Shown here: positions 24,182-32,576 of the stretch, piece by piece | Position numbering within the stretch: position 1 is the stretch's first letter | Layout of the letters: every line of letters starts with the position of its first letter | From: Actinomycetospora chibensis | Lineage (GTDB): Bacteria; Actinomycetota; Actinomycetes; Mycobacteriales; Pseudonocardiaceae | Reading direction: 5' to 3' | DNA length: 64,000 nucleotides | NCBI RefSeq assembly: GCF_028737215.1 | Contig: NZ_JAQZAM010000002.1 | Span: 1 to 64,000 of the forward strand | Made by a program: the position numbers and the translations under genes | Notes under the pieces: generated by a model | The model's database searches: none | What the model was told of the DNA's origin: nothing | What the model saw: only the letters and a program-made list of their open reading frames with translations

Positions 24182-24685
24182 TCAGGACTGAAAAGTATCA
24201 GAGAGGAAGCCCAAGCGGCGACGGCTCCGGGCGAGCCCCAGGCCGACGACCACGACCACCACGGCCGCGGCCACCCGGCCGACCCGGGCCGCGCCCGGCG
24301 GGAGGGCCGCACGGACGGGCAGGGCCCAGCCCGCGCGGTCCAGGGTCACGTGGGGGCTGCCGGTCAGCAGCCGTCCCACCCGGCTGGACCGCTCGGGGTC
24401 GATCATCGCGACCCGTCCGCGCGGCCCGTGGAGCTCGGCTCGCACCCCGGCGGCGGCGAGCCGGGCGCTCACGCCCTGCGTGGCGCCGCGACCGGCGGCG
24501 GCGACGACCACGGCGGGGTCGGTGACCTCGAGATGCAGCCGGTGCCCGGTCCCGACCAGCCGGCCGGACGTGTGGCGCCCGGACGTGTCGGTGACCTCCA
24601 TGGCGAGGTCGATCTCGGCGACCAGGTGGCTCGGCCCGTCCTCGAACGGGCCCCTCGCCGCAGGCCCGGCGGCGTCGGGGTTCAC
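24182..24685 (-). CDS. Hypothetical protein with C-terminal membrane anchor
   Basis: 167 aa from GTG overlapping the stop of the 85-aa gene by 4 nt. The N-terminal ~125 residues look like a beta/alpha domain (HLVAEIDLAMEVTDTSGRH, LHLEVTDPAVVVAAAGRG, VRAELHGPRGRVAMIDPERS). Near the C-terminus is one hydrophobic helix (VGRVAAAVVVVVVGLGLARS) followed by arginines, giving a tail anchor with the bulk probably outside or peripheral. No family recognised. It is clearly a unit with the preceding small gene. Confidence 0.65.
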   Translation of the reverse strand: MNPDAAGPAARGPFEDGPSHLVAEIDLAMEVTDTSGRHTSGRLVGTGHRLHLEVTDPAVVVAAAGRGATQGVSARLAAAGVRAELHGPRGRVAMIDPERSSRVGRLLTGSPHVTLDRAGWALPVRAALPPGAARVGRVAAAVVVVVVGLGLARSRRRLGFLSDTFQS

Positions 24686-24939
24686 GCCGACGAGCTCGCG
24701 GAGCCCAGCGAACCGCGGCTGTCCTGGTCGCTGGTGCGGATGCGCAACGTGCCGTGCATCTTCCAGGTCGCGCGCGGGGAGTCCGGCCCGGTGGTCTGGG
24801 GGACCTCGACGCTCATGTTGTCGAGCTCGTACTCGATCACGGCGCCCTTGCCGGTCAGGTAGGCCCACAGCTCGTGCCCGAACTCGCGGATGTCAGTGGG
24901 CGTGGACGTGGTGCCGTTGCCGGTGGTGGTGCTGCTCAT
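24682..24939 (-). CDS. Hypothetical 85-aa protein paired with a tail-anchored protein
   Basis: 85 aa from ATG. A Thr/Ser-rich N-terminus is followed by DIREFGHELWAYLTGKGAVI, EYELDNMSVEVPQTTGP and ATWKMHGTLRIRTSDQD. This looks like a compact, conserved-style soluble domain. Its stop overlaps the start of the membrane-anchored partner by 4 nt. I cannot assign a family. Confidence 0.65.
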   Translation of the reverse strand: MSSTTTGNGTTSTPTDIREFGHELWAYLTGKGAVIEYELDNMSVEVPQTTGPDSPRATWKMHGTLRIRTSDQDSRGSLGSASSSA

Positions 24940-25237
24940 GGTGTTCACCAGGTGCTGATCGACGGGTGGAGGACCCGGCGCCCTGCACACGACAGCACCC
25001 GGGGACGGCGACCGGGGTCTGGGGCAGCTCTCCCGGATCGGCCCGCCGGCCCCGGCCGAAACCCCCTACCGGCCTCGGTGAGCGGAGTGTCGGGGGGGGG
25101 CAGTTCCCGGGCAGCCGTTGCTGTCCGTGCACGTTGATGCAGCGATCGATGTACGGGAGGCCCAGCCCGAGATCGCTCCGACGGGCTGCGCAGGGGCGTC
25201 GTCTCGGAGCGACGGGTGGGTTCCCGACGACGCGATC
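24940..25237. other. Intergenic region with a 9-G run
   Basis: 298 bases between two minus-strand transcription units. A run of nine G residues lies at 25092-25100, and no convincing reading frame was found. It should hold the promoter of the 85-aa/167-aa pair and the end of the BASS transporter transcript. Confidence 0.5.
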
Positions 25238-26146
25238 TCACGAGCGTGTGCGAGACGAGCCGACCTCGTCGTCGGGCACGCTCGGCGCCCGAGGTGCGAG
25301 CCGGCGCAGGAGGACGCCCGCGCCGACGGCCAGCGGGAACATGAGGACGCCGTAGACCGCGGCCGGCACCGCGAGCCGCTCGGTCTGCAGGACGCTCACC
25401 GCGACGGCGATCGCGAGCGTGCTGTTGTGGATCCCGACCTCGAACGCGGAGGCCATCGCCTGCGGGTGCCCGACGCGCAGCAGCCGGGGCACCAGGTAAC
25501 CCAACGTCAGGCTGATCAGGCAGAACGCCACGGCGACGAGGCCGATCGCAGCCAGGTACTCGCCGAGGTTCTCCCGCTCACCGAGGAGCGCGCCGACGAT
25601 CACCACGACTAGCACCACGGCCGAGAGGATCCGCACGGGTCTGTCGGCGCGGTCGGCGAAGGTGGGCGACGCGCGGCGGATCAGCATGCCGATCACCACG
25701 GGGACGAGGACCACGGCGAAGACCTGGGCGGTCTTGCTCAGATCGAGCCCGAGGCCGACCTCGACCACGGGGCGGAAGTACGCGAGCGACAGGTTCACGA
25801 CGACCGGCAGGGTGATCACGGCGATCACCGAGTTGACCGCCGTCAGCGTGATGTTGAGGGCGACGTCCCCGCGGAAGAGGTGGCTGAACAGGTTGGCGGT
25901 CGTGCCCCCGGGCGACGCCGCGAGCAGCATCGTCCCGACGGCGAGCAGTGGATCGAGCCCCGCTGCGATCACCAACCCGAAACAGATCACCGGCAGCACG
26001 ACGAGCTGGGTCACCAGAGCCGCCACGACCGCCACCGGCCGTCGCGCCACGCGGGCGAAGTCGCCGAGGGTCAGCGACAGCCCGAGCCCCAGCATCACGA
26101 CCGCGAGAGCGGCAGGCAGACCGACGGTGGTCAGCGCGGAGTCCAT
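25238..26146 (-). CDS. Bile acid:sodium symporter (BASS) family transporter
   Basis: 302 aa with about nine to ten hydrophobic segments. BASS hallmarks include MLLAASPGGTTANLFSHL and FEVGIHNSTLAIAVAV. It is an inner-membrane sodium-coupled carrier of an organic acid or pantoate-like compound; the substrate is uncertain. The ATG was chosen for GGGAG six bases upstream; another ATG lies 6 bases earlier. The C-terminal ~20 residues are charged and cytoplasmic. Confidence 0.9.
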   Translation of the reverse strand: MDSALTTVGLPAALAVVMLGLGLSLTLGDFARVARRPVAVVAALVTQLVVLPVICFGLVIAAGLDPLLAVGTMLLAASPGGTTANLFSHLFRGDVALNITLTAVNSVIAVITLPVVVNLSLAYFRPVVEVGLGLDLSKTAQVFAVVLVPVVIGMLIRRASPTFADRADRPVRILSAVVLVVVIVGALLGERENLGEYLAAIGLVAVAFCLISLTLGYLVPRLLRVGHPQAMASAFEVGIHNSTLAIAVAVSVLQTERLAVPAAVYGVLMFPLAVGAGVLLRRLAPRAPSVPDDEVGSSRTRS

Positions 26147-26253
26147 GAACACTCCCGAGGGTGAACAGGGTGCCCATCGTGCCGTCGGGACATCTCGCGA
26201 GGAAGCCGTCGAAACACGTCATTCCGGACGTCTGCGGTCGCCCCTCAACAAGA

Positions 26254-26286
26254 CAGAGGGGCCGCAGCAACGCTGCGACCCCTCTG
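26254..26286 (-). terminator. Terminator after tRNA-Arg
   Basis: CAGAGGGGCCGCAG and CTGCGACCCCTCTG form a near-perfect 14-bp stem with one mismatch. On the minus strand it is followed by TCTTGTTG. It lies just after tRNA-Arg and ends the tRNA transcript. Confidence 0.85.
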
Positions 26287-26303
26287 AGCTGCCTCGACCG
26301 GCG

Positions 26304-26376
26304 CGCGCCCGAAGGGATTCGAACCCCTAACCTTCTGATCCGTAGTCAGATGCTCTATCCGTTGAGCTACGGGCGC
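26304..26376 (-). tRNA. tRNA-Arg (ACG)
   Basis: 73-nt cloverleaf: acceptor GCGCCCG/CGGGCGC, D-arm TAGCTCAACGGATAGAGC, anticodon stem-loop TCTGA-CTACGGA-TCAGA with ACG, and T-arm AGGGGTTCGAATCCCTT. CCA is not encoded. It is probably transcribed with the tRNA-Ser 43 bases upstream. Confidence 0.96.
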
Positions 26377-26419
26377 AGTGTGTACTTGTGAAGCCTCGAC
26401 CCTTGCCGGACCGCGGCCG

Positions 26420-26509
26420 CGGAGGCTCCGGGATTTGAACCCGGGAGGGAGCCGAACTCCCAACCGCATTAGCAGTGCGGCGCCATAGACCAGACTAGGC
26501 GAAGCCTCC
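26420..26509 (-). tRNA. tRNA-Ser (GCT)
   Basis: 90-nt class II tRNA: acceptor GGAGGCT/AGCCTCC, anticodon loop CTGCTAA with GCT, a long variable arm, and T-arm CCGGGTTCAAATCCCGG. It lies upstream of tRNA-Arg on the minus strand. Confidence 0.96.
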
Positions 26510-26666
26510 CGAGGTCCCCCTGGGGCCTCCGTCGGGAAACAGTACACACCGCCGTCCGCCCGGTCGTCCGCCACCCCCCGGCCGCGCCGACGTGTGCACG
26601 GTCTCGCATGCGAGCGCTCGGGAGATGGGTAGCCCACAACCGAACGTACCCTCAGGAAGGACTGCA

Positions 26667-27698
26667 GTGAAGGCGACGTTGATCTACGGAGCGGGCGACA
26701 TCCGGGTGGAGGACGTCCCCGACCCGACGCTCCAGAACGCGGGCGACGCGATCGTGCGCATCACGCACTCGTGCATCTGCGGCAGCGACCTCTGGCCGTA
26801 CAAGAGCCGCGAGCAGACCGAGCAGGGCGACCGCATCGGTCACGAGTTCATCGGCGTGGTCGAGGAGACCGGCTCCGATGTGGACCGCATCCAGAAGGGC
26901 GACCTGGTCGTCGCCCCCTTCTTCTACGCCGACGGCACCTGTGAGTACTGCCGGGCGGGCCTCACCAGCGCCTGCCCGAACGGCAACGCCTGGGGCGCCG
27001 ACACCGACGGCGGCCAGGGCGAGGCGGCGCGCGTGCCCTTCGCGGACAACGTGCTCATGAAGCTCGACGTCCCGCAGGACTCGGAGCTCATACCGAACCT
27101 GCTCACGCTGTCCGACGTCTTCGGCACCGGGCACCACGCCGCCGTGTCGGCGCAGGTGGGGCCGGGCAAGGACGTCGTGGTGGTCGGCGACGGCGCGGTG
27201 GGCCTGCTGGGCGTGCTCGCCGCGAAGCGCCTCGGCGCCGAACGGATCGTCCTCATGGGCCACCACAAGGACCGCACCGACCTCGGCCGCGAGTTCGGCG
27301 CCACCGATGTCGTGGCCGAGCGCGGCGAGGAGGGCGAGCAGAAGGTGCGCGACCTGCTCGGCACCGACGGCGTCCATTCGGCGATCGAGGCGGTGGGCTT
27401 CGAGGAGTCGCTGACCTCGGCGATCAACCTCACCAAGCCGGGCGGGCACGTCGGCATCGTCGGCGTCCCGCAGAGCGGCTCGATGCCGAACCTGGCGCAG
27501 AAGTTCTTCAAGAACGTCACCATCGCCGGCGGCATCGCCCCGACGCAGGCCAACATGCACGAGCTGCTGCCCGACGTCCTCGACGGCACGGTCGAGCCGG
27601 GCAAGGTGTTCAACCGGACGATCTCGCTCGACGAGACGCCCGAGGGCTACCGCGCGATGAACGACCGCGAGGCGCTCAAGGTGCTCGTGCGTCCCTGA
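26667..27698 (+). CDS. Zinc-dependent alcohol dehydrogenase
   Basis: 343 aa MDR enzyme. Catalytic-zinc ligands lie in HSCICGSDLWPY and RIGHEFIGVVEE. The structural-zinc lobe is reduced to three cysteines (GTCEYCRAGLTSACPNG), as in FDH-like ADH3 relatives. The Rossmann motif is VVVVGDGAVGLLGVLAAKRL. It is an NAD(P)-linked oxidoreductase of unknown substrate. The GTG start follows AGGAAGG. A strong convergent terminator follows. Confidence 0.92.
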   Translation: MKATLIYGAGDIRVEDVPDPTLQNAGDAIVRITHSCICGSDLWPYKSREQTEQGDRIGHEFIGVVEETGSDVDRIQKGDLVVAPFFYADGTCEYCRAGLTSACPNGNAWGADTDGGQGEAARVPFADNVLMKLDVPQDSELIPNLLTLSDVFGTGHHAAVSAQVGPGKDVVVVGDGAVGLLGVLAAKRLGAERIVLMGHHKDRTDLGREFGATDVVAERGEEGEQKVRDLLGTDGVHSAIEAVGFEESLTSAINLTKPGGHVGIVGVPQSGSMPNLAQKFFKNVTIAGGIAPTQANMHELLPDVLDGTVEPGKVFNRTISLDETPEGYRAMNDREALKVLVRP

Positions 27699-27709
27699 CG
27701 CCCGACCGC

Positions 27710-27754
27710 CGAGGGGCGCCCTCGCTGCTCACGACGCAGAGAGGGCGCCCCTCG
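27710..27754. terminator. Convergent terminator hairpin
   Basis: Perfect 14-bp inverted repeat CGAGGGGCGCCCTC / GAGGGCGCCCCTCG with a 17-base loop. It lies between the convergent alcohol dehydrogenase and the LPG-synthase-like genes, so it can end both transcripts. Confidence 0.9.
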
Positions 27755-27781
27755 CTCGTTCCGGGTCCGGCGTCGACCGAC

Positions 27782-29530
27782 TCAGCGCCGCAGCAGGCGC
27801 AGCAGCGCCGGCGGGCGGCCCCCGTAGCCCTCGGCCTCGAAGGCGGCGACGGCGATGCGGGGCAGGTCGCGCACGGCGTCGAAGACGAGGAAGCGCGGGA
27901 CCCAGACGGGCCCGAAGCGGGCGTTGAAGCGGTAGAGCGTCTCGATCTGCCACCAGCGCGACGCGGTGCGCAGCAGGCGGGCCCACAGGCGCGCGACGGG
28001 CCCGGCACCGATCTTCTCGCCGCGCTCGAGCGCCGAGCGGAAGACCGCGAAGTTCAGCGAGACCCGGTCGACCTCGAGGCCCCGGCAGGCGCCCAGCAGG
28101 TCGGCGATGAGCAGCTCGTTGAGGCCGTTGTCGGGCACCGCGGGGTCACGGACCATGACGTCGAGCGACAGGCCGTCGGAGCCCCACGGCACGAACTGCA
28201 GCAACCCGCGCGTCTCCCCCTCGGCGGTGGCGACGACCAGCACGGCGTCGGGATCGGCCGCGGCGTCGGCGGTGCGCGAGAGCGCCATCGAGAAGCCTCG
28301 CTCGGCCGGGCCGCCTCGCCAGCGGGCGACGAGCTCGCGGAGCTGCTCGAGCTCCTCGGCAGGGATGTCGGACAGGCGCCGCACGGTCGTGTCGTAGCCC
28401 GCGCGACGGACGCGCGAGACGGCCTGGCGCACCGTGCGCATCGAGCGGCCCTGCAGGGAGAAGGTCGCGACGTCGACGACGGCCTCGTCGCCGAGCTCCA
28501 GCGCGTCGAGCCCGCCCTCGCGCGCCCAGACCCGCGCGCCGGCCTCGGAGCAGCCGAGCACCGCGGGCACCCAGCCGTAGCGCCGGCAGCTGGCGAGGAA
28601 CTCCGTGATCGCGCCGGGCCAGGCCTCGACGTCACCGAGCGGGTCGCCCGACGCCAGCGCCACCCCGGCCACCACCCGGTGGGGCACGGCGGCCTTGCCC
28701 GACGGCGAGAACACCACGGCCTTGTCGGGCCGCAGCGCGAAGTAGCCCAGGGAGTCGGCGCGGCCGTGGCGGGCGAGCAGCGCCCGGATGCGCTCGGCGT
28801 CGTCGTCGGTCAGCGTCCGACGGGGCTCCGCGGAGCGCAGCAGGAAGTAGCCGCCGAGCACGAGCGCGGCGATGCCGAACGTCAGGCCGAGGACCGCGGT
28901 GAGGTCGTCGAACCAGGTGACCCGGAACTGCACGGGCCCGCTGACTCCCACCAGCGAGAGCGCCGACTGCGCCAGGATCTCCCCCGTCGACGGCCGGCCC
29001 TCGAGCAGCGACGGCCGCACCAGCAGCAACAGGGTGACGACGGCGAAGCCGCCGAGGAGCATCTGGACGACCACCCGCACCGCAGCCAGCGGCCCGACGG
29101 GATCGGGCAGGGCCGTGAATTCGCGGCGGGTGAGCAGCAGCCCGACGAGCAGGACGAGCACGACGACGGTCGGGACGAGCGCGTGCCGACCGACGACGTG
29201 CGAGACGACCAGCAGAACGCACGCCACGACGGCGAGCTGCCACGCCCGGCGCTTGCGGCGCCGTAGGCCCGTGGCCAGCATCATCAGCCCGACGCCGAGT
29301 GTCGCGACGACGACGGAGCCGACGAGCGGCGCCTCCGGCGGCAGCCCGAACCAGGTCGCCGGCTGCAGGCGCCGGCGCAGCAGGGGCGTGAGCAGCGACA
29401 GGATCGTCAGGAGCCCGGCGACGCGCGCCGCCCAGGTGACGACCCGCGCGGTGCGCCGTCCGCGCCAGCGGGCGAAGCGCCCCTCGACGGCCGCCGCGGT
29501 GGGGCGATCCACCTGCACCCCCGACGCCAA
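27782..29530 (-). CDS. Lysyl-phosphatidylglycerol synthase-like membrane protein (DUF2156)
   Basis: 582 aa if read from the TTG that has GGAGG 5 bases upstream; GTG codons at 29554 and 29572 are alternatives. The first ~240 residues hold about six hydrophobic segments. The C-terminal ~300 residues match the MprF/LPG-synthase acyltransferase fold: ALRPDKAVVFSPSGKAAVPH, GDPLGD, FSLQGRSMRTVRQAVSRVRR, GRFLVF-like end LYRFNARFGPVWVPRFLVF. It is expected to transfer an amino acid from aminoacyl-tRNA to a membrane lipid, lowering surface charge. It lacks the fused LysRS of mycobacterial LysX. Confidence 0.88.
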   Translation of the reverse strand: MASGVQVDRPTAAAVEGRFARWRGRRTARVVTWAARVAGLLTILSLLTPLLRRRLQPATWFGLPPEAPLVGSVVVATLGVGLMMLATGLRRRKRRAWQLAVVACVLLVVSHVVGRHALVPTVVVLVLLVGLLLTRREFTALPDPVGPLAAVRVVVQMLLGGFAVVTLLLLVRPSLLEGRPSTGEILAQSALSLVGVSGPVQFRVTWFDDLTAVLGLTFGIAALVLGGYFLLRSAEPRRTLTDDDAERIRALLARHGRADSLGYFALRPDKAVVFSPSGKAAVPHRVVAGVALASGDPLGDVEAWPGAITEFLASCRRYGWVPAVLGCSEAGARVWAREGGLDALELGDEAVVDVATFSLQGRSMRTVRQAVSRVRRAGYDTTVRRLSDIPAEELEQLRELVARWRGGPAERGFSMALSRTADAAADPDAVLVVATAEGETRGLLQFVPWGSDGLSLDVMVRDPAVPDNGLNELLIADLLGACRGLEVDRVSLNFAVFRSALERGEKIGAGPVARLWARLLRTASRWWQIETLYRFNARFGPVWVPRFLVFDAVRDLPRIAVAAFEAEGYGGRPPALLRLLRR

Positions 29531-29546
29531 TGGGACCTCCGGTCGT

Positions 29547-29586
29547 GTGAGCACTTCCCCGTGCCCTGGCACGGATGATCGCTCAC
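29547..29586. repeat. REP-like hairpin upstream of the LPG-synthase-like gene
   Basis: Outer arms GTGAGC and GCTCAC enclose CGTGCC-CT-GGCACG. It begins GTGTGAGCACTT and contains CGTGCCCTG, as does the hairpin at 6921-6956 read on the minus strand. It lies between two minus-strand genes. Confidence 0.65.
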
Positions 29587-29593
29587 GAGCGCG

Positions 29594-30346
29594 TCAGCGC
29601 AAATGTGCGTCCAACCAGTTCAGTACCCGGCTGCGCGCCTCCATCTTGGTCGCCTCCTCCGAGTTCCCCTCGTCGAGGGGATCGGGCTGGACGGTGGCGT
29701 GCTCGTCGGCGTCGAAACGGTGCTCGCGCGAGGGGTAGACGACGACGTCGACGACGCGGCCGGAGGCGTGTGCGGCCTCGCGGAGGCGGTCGACGTCGGC
29801 GGGGTCGACGGGGTCGCCCCGCTCGCCGTAGAGACCGAGCCACGGGCAGGTCAGCTCGCCGACCACGTCGAGCAGCCGCGGCAGGCCCTCGGCCAGCGGG
29901 GTCGCGACACCCGCCGCCGAGACCGTGATCACCGCGCCGAGCGAGCGCTGCGCGGCGACGACGAGGGCGGCGGTGGCGCCGAGGTCGAAGCCGAGGACCG
30001 CCATCCGGTCGGAGGTGACGCCGCGGTCGGCGAGCACCCCGAAGGCGGCGTCGGAGTCCGCGAGCACCGACTCCCCCGAGATCGCCGCCGCCGCACGGCC
30101 GACGGCCTCGTCCTCGCCGGTCTGGTCGTCGATCTCCGGGTCGTCGCGGTGGTAGAGGTGCGGGGCGACCGCGAGCCACCCCTCCCCGGCGAGGGCCTCG
30201 ACGATCGCCTGCGTCCGCGAGGTGACGCCACGCGACTCGTGCAGCACGACGACCCCGCCCCGGACAGCGCCCTCGGGCTCACCGATCGTCAACCTCAGCT
30301 GCGTCTCGTCGACCAGGGGGATGGTCTCCGTGCGCGTCCCCGTCAT
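29594..30346 (-). CDS. Dienelactone hydrolase-like alpha/beta hydrolase with Asp at the nucleophile elbow
   Basis: 250 aa, DLH fold: VVVLHESRGVTSRTQAIV, VAPHLYHRDDPEIDDQTGED, and late YPSREHRFDADEHAT with the catalytic His. The elbow reads AVLGFDLGATAAL, where classical DLH has Gly-x-Cys-x-Gly. The nucleophile would then be Asp, as in haloalkane dehalogenases and epoxide hydrolases. The third acid may be in GERGDPVDPAD. It is cytoplasmic, divergent from the HisC/Pat gene, and of unknown substrate. Confidence 0.85.
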   Translation of the reverse strand: MTGTRTETIPLVDETQLRLTIGEPEGAVRGGVVVLHESRGVTSRTQAIVEALAGEGWLAVAPHLYHRDDPEIDDQTGEDEAVGRAAAAISGESVLADSDAAFGVLADRGVTSDRMAVLGFDLGATAALVVAAQRSLGAVITVSAAGVATPLAEGLPRLLDVVGELTCPWLGLYGERGDPVDPADVDRLREAAHASGRVVDVVVYPSREHRFDADEHATVQPDPLDEGNSEEATKMEARSRVLNWLDAHLR

Positions 30347-30434
30347 CCCCTCAGCCTTCCACGTCCCGCGAGTCCCGTCCCACGGACCTCGTCGATCACG
30401 AGGGGCCCTGGTGACGCCGTCTACCGTGGTTGTC

Positions 30435-31487
30435 GTGCCCGTGCGACTCCGTGACGACCTCGCCGCCCTCCCCGCCTACGTGGCGGGACGCACCGTGCCC
30501 GGCGCGGTGAAGCTCGCGAGCAACGAGATGCCGCTGCCGCCGCTGCCCGCCGTGCTCGACGCGATCACGCGGGCCGCGGAGGCCGGCAACCGCTACCCCG
30601 ACATCGCCGTGACCACGCTCACCGCCCGCCTCGCCGAGCACCACGGCATCGACCCGGCCCGTCTCGCGGTCGGCTGCGGGTCGGTCGCCCTGTGCGGGCA
30701 GCTCGTGCAGTCGGTGTGCGCGCCCGGAGACGAGGTCGTGTTCGCCTGGCGGTCGTTCGAGGCCTACCCGATCGTCGCGCTGACGGGCCACGCGCAGGCC
30801 GTCCGCGTCCCGCTCACCGCGGACCACGTCCACGACCTCGACGCCATGGCCGATGCGATCACCGACCGGACGCGCCTGGTGTTCGTCTGCAACCCGAACA
30901 ACCCCACGGGCACCGCGGTCGACGAGGACGCGCTGCGGGCGTTCCTCGCGCGCGTCCCGTCCGACGTCCTGGTGGTGCTCGACGAGGCCTACCGCGAGTT
31001 CGTCAGCGACGCGCGGGTGCCGGACGGGCTGGCGCTCGCCGAGGAGTTCGACAACATCTGCGTGCTGCGGACCTTCTCGAAGGCCCACCGCCTCGCCGGC
31101 CTGCGGGTGGGCTACGCCGTCGCGCCGCCCGAGCTGGCCGCGGCCCTGCGCGGGGTCTCGGTGCCGTTCGCGGTCTCCTCGCCGGCGCAGGCCGCCGCCC
31201 TGGCCGCGCTGGAGCACCTCGACGAGCTGCTCGCCGACTGCGCGGGCGCGGTGGCGGAGGTCGAGCGGATGACCTCGGAGCTGCGCACCCTCGGGTACGA
31301 GGTGCCGCCGTCGCAGACCAACTTCGTCTGGCTCCCGCTGGGTGAGCGGGCGACCGAGTTCTCCGAGCACGCGCTGGAGAACAAGGTGGTCGTCCGCGCG
31401 TTCGCGGGCGACGGCGTGCGGGTCAGCGCCGGGACGTCCGAGGAGGTCGACCTGTTCCTCGCGGCTGCCGGCTCCTTCCCCCGCTGA
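30435..31487 (+). CDS. Histidinol-phosphate / aromatic amino acid aminotransferase
   Basis: 350 aa PLP enzyme: KLASNEMPLPPLPAVLDA, VFVCNPNNPTGTAVDEDA, VVLDEAYREFV, and the Schiff-base Lys in RTFSKAHRLAGLRVGYA. It resembles M. tuberculosis Rv3772 (HisC2/Pat). Likely roles are the tyrosine/phenylalanine transamination or the histidine pathway; the region is syntenic with Rv3772 onward. The GTG start follows a divergent spacer of 88 bases. An antisense frame of the acyltransferase overlaps its 3' third. Confidence 0.92.
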   Translation: MPVRLRDDLAALPAYVAGRTVPGAVKLASNEMPLPPLPAVLDAITRAAEAGNRYPDIAVTTLTARLAEHHGIDPARLAVGCGSVALCGQLVQSVCAPGDEVVFAWRSFEAYPIVALTGHAQAVRVPLTADHVHDLDAMADAITDRTRLVFVCNPNNPTGTAVDEDALRAFLARVPSDVLVVLDEAYREFVSDARVPDGLALAEEFDNICVLRTFSKAHRLAGLRVGYAVAPPELAAALRGVSVPFAVSSPAQAAALAALEHLDELLADCAGAVAEVERMTSELRTLGYEVPPSQTNFVWLPLGERATEFSEHALENKVVVRAFAGDGVRVSAGTSEEVDLFLAAAGSFPR

Positions 31488-32509
31488 GAGGGCCGCCGGA
31501 CCAGCCAGCGGTGCACCGGGCGCTCGACGAGCACGGTGAGCGCCCAGCCGAGCACCACGGCGACGGCCACCACGAGCACCAGCCGCGGCCAGCCGTGGAC
31601 GCCGAAGCGCGCCTCGAGGCCCCAGGCGACGAAGTAGCCGATCTGCTGGTTCACCAGGTAGATGCCGTAGGAGAGCCCGGCGAGCCAGGTGACGACACGC
31701 GGGAGCGCGCCGACCCGCAGCACGCTCCAGTCGCGGCCCGCGGCCGCCGCGGTGATCCCCGCGACGGCGACCGCGAGCACCAGCACCGACGGCAGGTCCG
31801 GCGTGTGGACGTACTCCGCGGCGAGCCCGGTGACGACGAGGGCGGCGAGGTGCGGGGCGCTCAGGCGGCCGCGCGACCAGAGCCACACCGCCAGCCCGAT
31901 CCCGAAGACCTGCCAGCGGTACATCACGAAGCCCTCGAACGCCGAGGCGATCAGGCCCTCCGGCCGGGCCGTCCGCATCACGACGACGGGCAGGACGATC
32001 ACGGTCCAGGCCACGGCCGGAAGCGTCCACCGGCGGCGCCAGACGTCGCGGCCCAGCCACGCCGCCGCCACCGCGGCGAGGGTGAACATCGTCAGCTGGG
32101 CGGGCAGCGTCCAGTAGGAGTGGTCGATGTAGGTGACGCGCGAGTCCCAGCCCTGCAGCAGCAGGAGGTTGCCGATGAGGTCGCGACCGCTGGGCCGCCA
32201 GTAGCCGTACTGCGCCGCGTAGAGGGTCGCGAGGTAGGTGACGGCCACGGCGACGGCGTACGCGGGCAGGAGACGGGCGAGCCGGTCGGCCCACCAGCGC
32301 GCGGGCGGGCGCGTCGCGAGCGTGACGCAGACGAAGTACGCCGAGACGACCATCAGCGTGTTGGCGCCCGCCTGGATGCTCCAGGTGAACGGCGTGGGCG
32401 TCACCCACGGCAGCACGTCGCCGACCGTGTAGGTGGCGTGCTGGACGACCACGCTCGCCACGGCGGCGACGCGCAGCACGTCCCAGCTCAGCTGGCGCGA
32501 TCCGCTCAT
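31112..32509 (-). CDS. Membrane acyltransferase (acyltransferase 3 family), frame overlapping hisC/pat antisense
   Basis: 465 aa if the frame is used to its end. The first ~350 residues carry about ten hydrophobic segments and family motifs: WDVLRVAAVASVVVQHAT, FTWSIQAGANTLMVVSAYF, YWTLPAQLTMF, GLSYGIYLVNQQIGYF and VERPVHRWL. These are integral O-acyltransferases acting on sugars or lipids. After the expected C-terminus (around RRPSQRGKE, ~31470) there is no stop for 375 bases, and the tail is antisense to the aminotransferase gene and low-complexity. Either a stop was lost or the tail is non-functional. The start is uncertain. Confidence 0.8.
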   Translation of the reverse strand: MSGSRQLSWDVLRVAAVASVVVQHATYTVGDVLPWVTPTPFTWSIQAGANTLMVVSAYFVCVTLATRPPARWWADRLARLLPAYAVAVAVTYLATLYAAQYGYWRPSGRDLIGNLLLLQGWDSRVTYIDHSYWTLPAQLTMFTLAAVAAAWLGRDVWRRRWTLPAVAWTVIVLPVVVMRTARPEGLIASAFEGFVMYRWQVFGIGLAVWLWSRGRLSAPHLAALVVTGLAAEYVHTPDLPSVLVLAVAVAGITAAAAGRDWSVLRVGALPRVVTWLAGLSYGIYLVNQQIGYFVAWGLEARFGVHGWPRLVLVVAVAVVLGWALTVLVERPVHRWLVRRPSQRGKEPAAARNRSTSSDVPALTRTPSPANARTTTLFSSACSENSVARSPSGSQTKLVCDGGTSYPRVRSSEVIRSTSATAPAQSASSSSRCSSAARAAACAGEETANGTETPRRAAASSGGATA

Positions 32510-32576
32510 CGTGCCGAACGCTAGGAACGCCTCCTGAGGAGTGGCTGAGACGACCCCACGGCGGACCTGAGGCCCG

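Noticed and set aside
25092-25100. Run of nine G residues
   Set aside because: A possible phase-variable tract or sequencing artefact, but it is not in a supported gene or placed at a clear promoter spacer.
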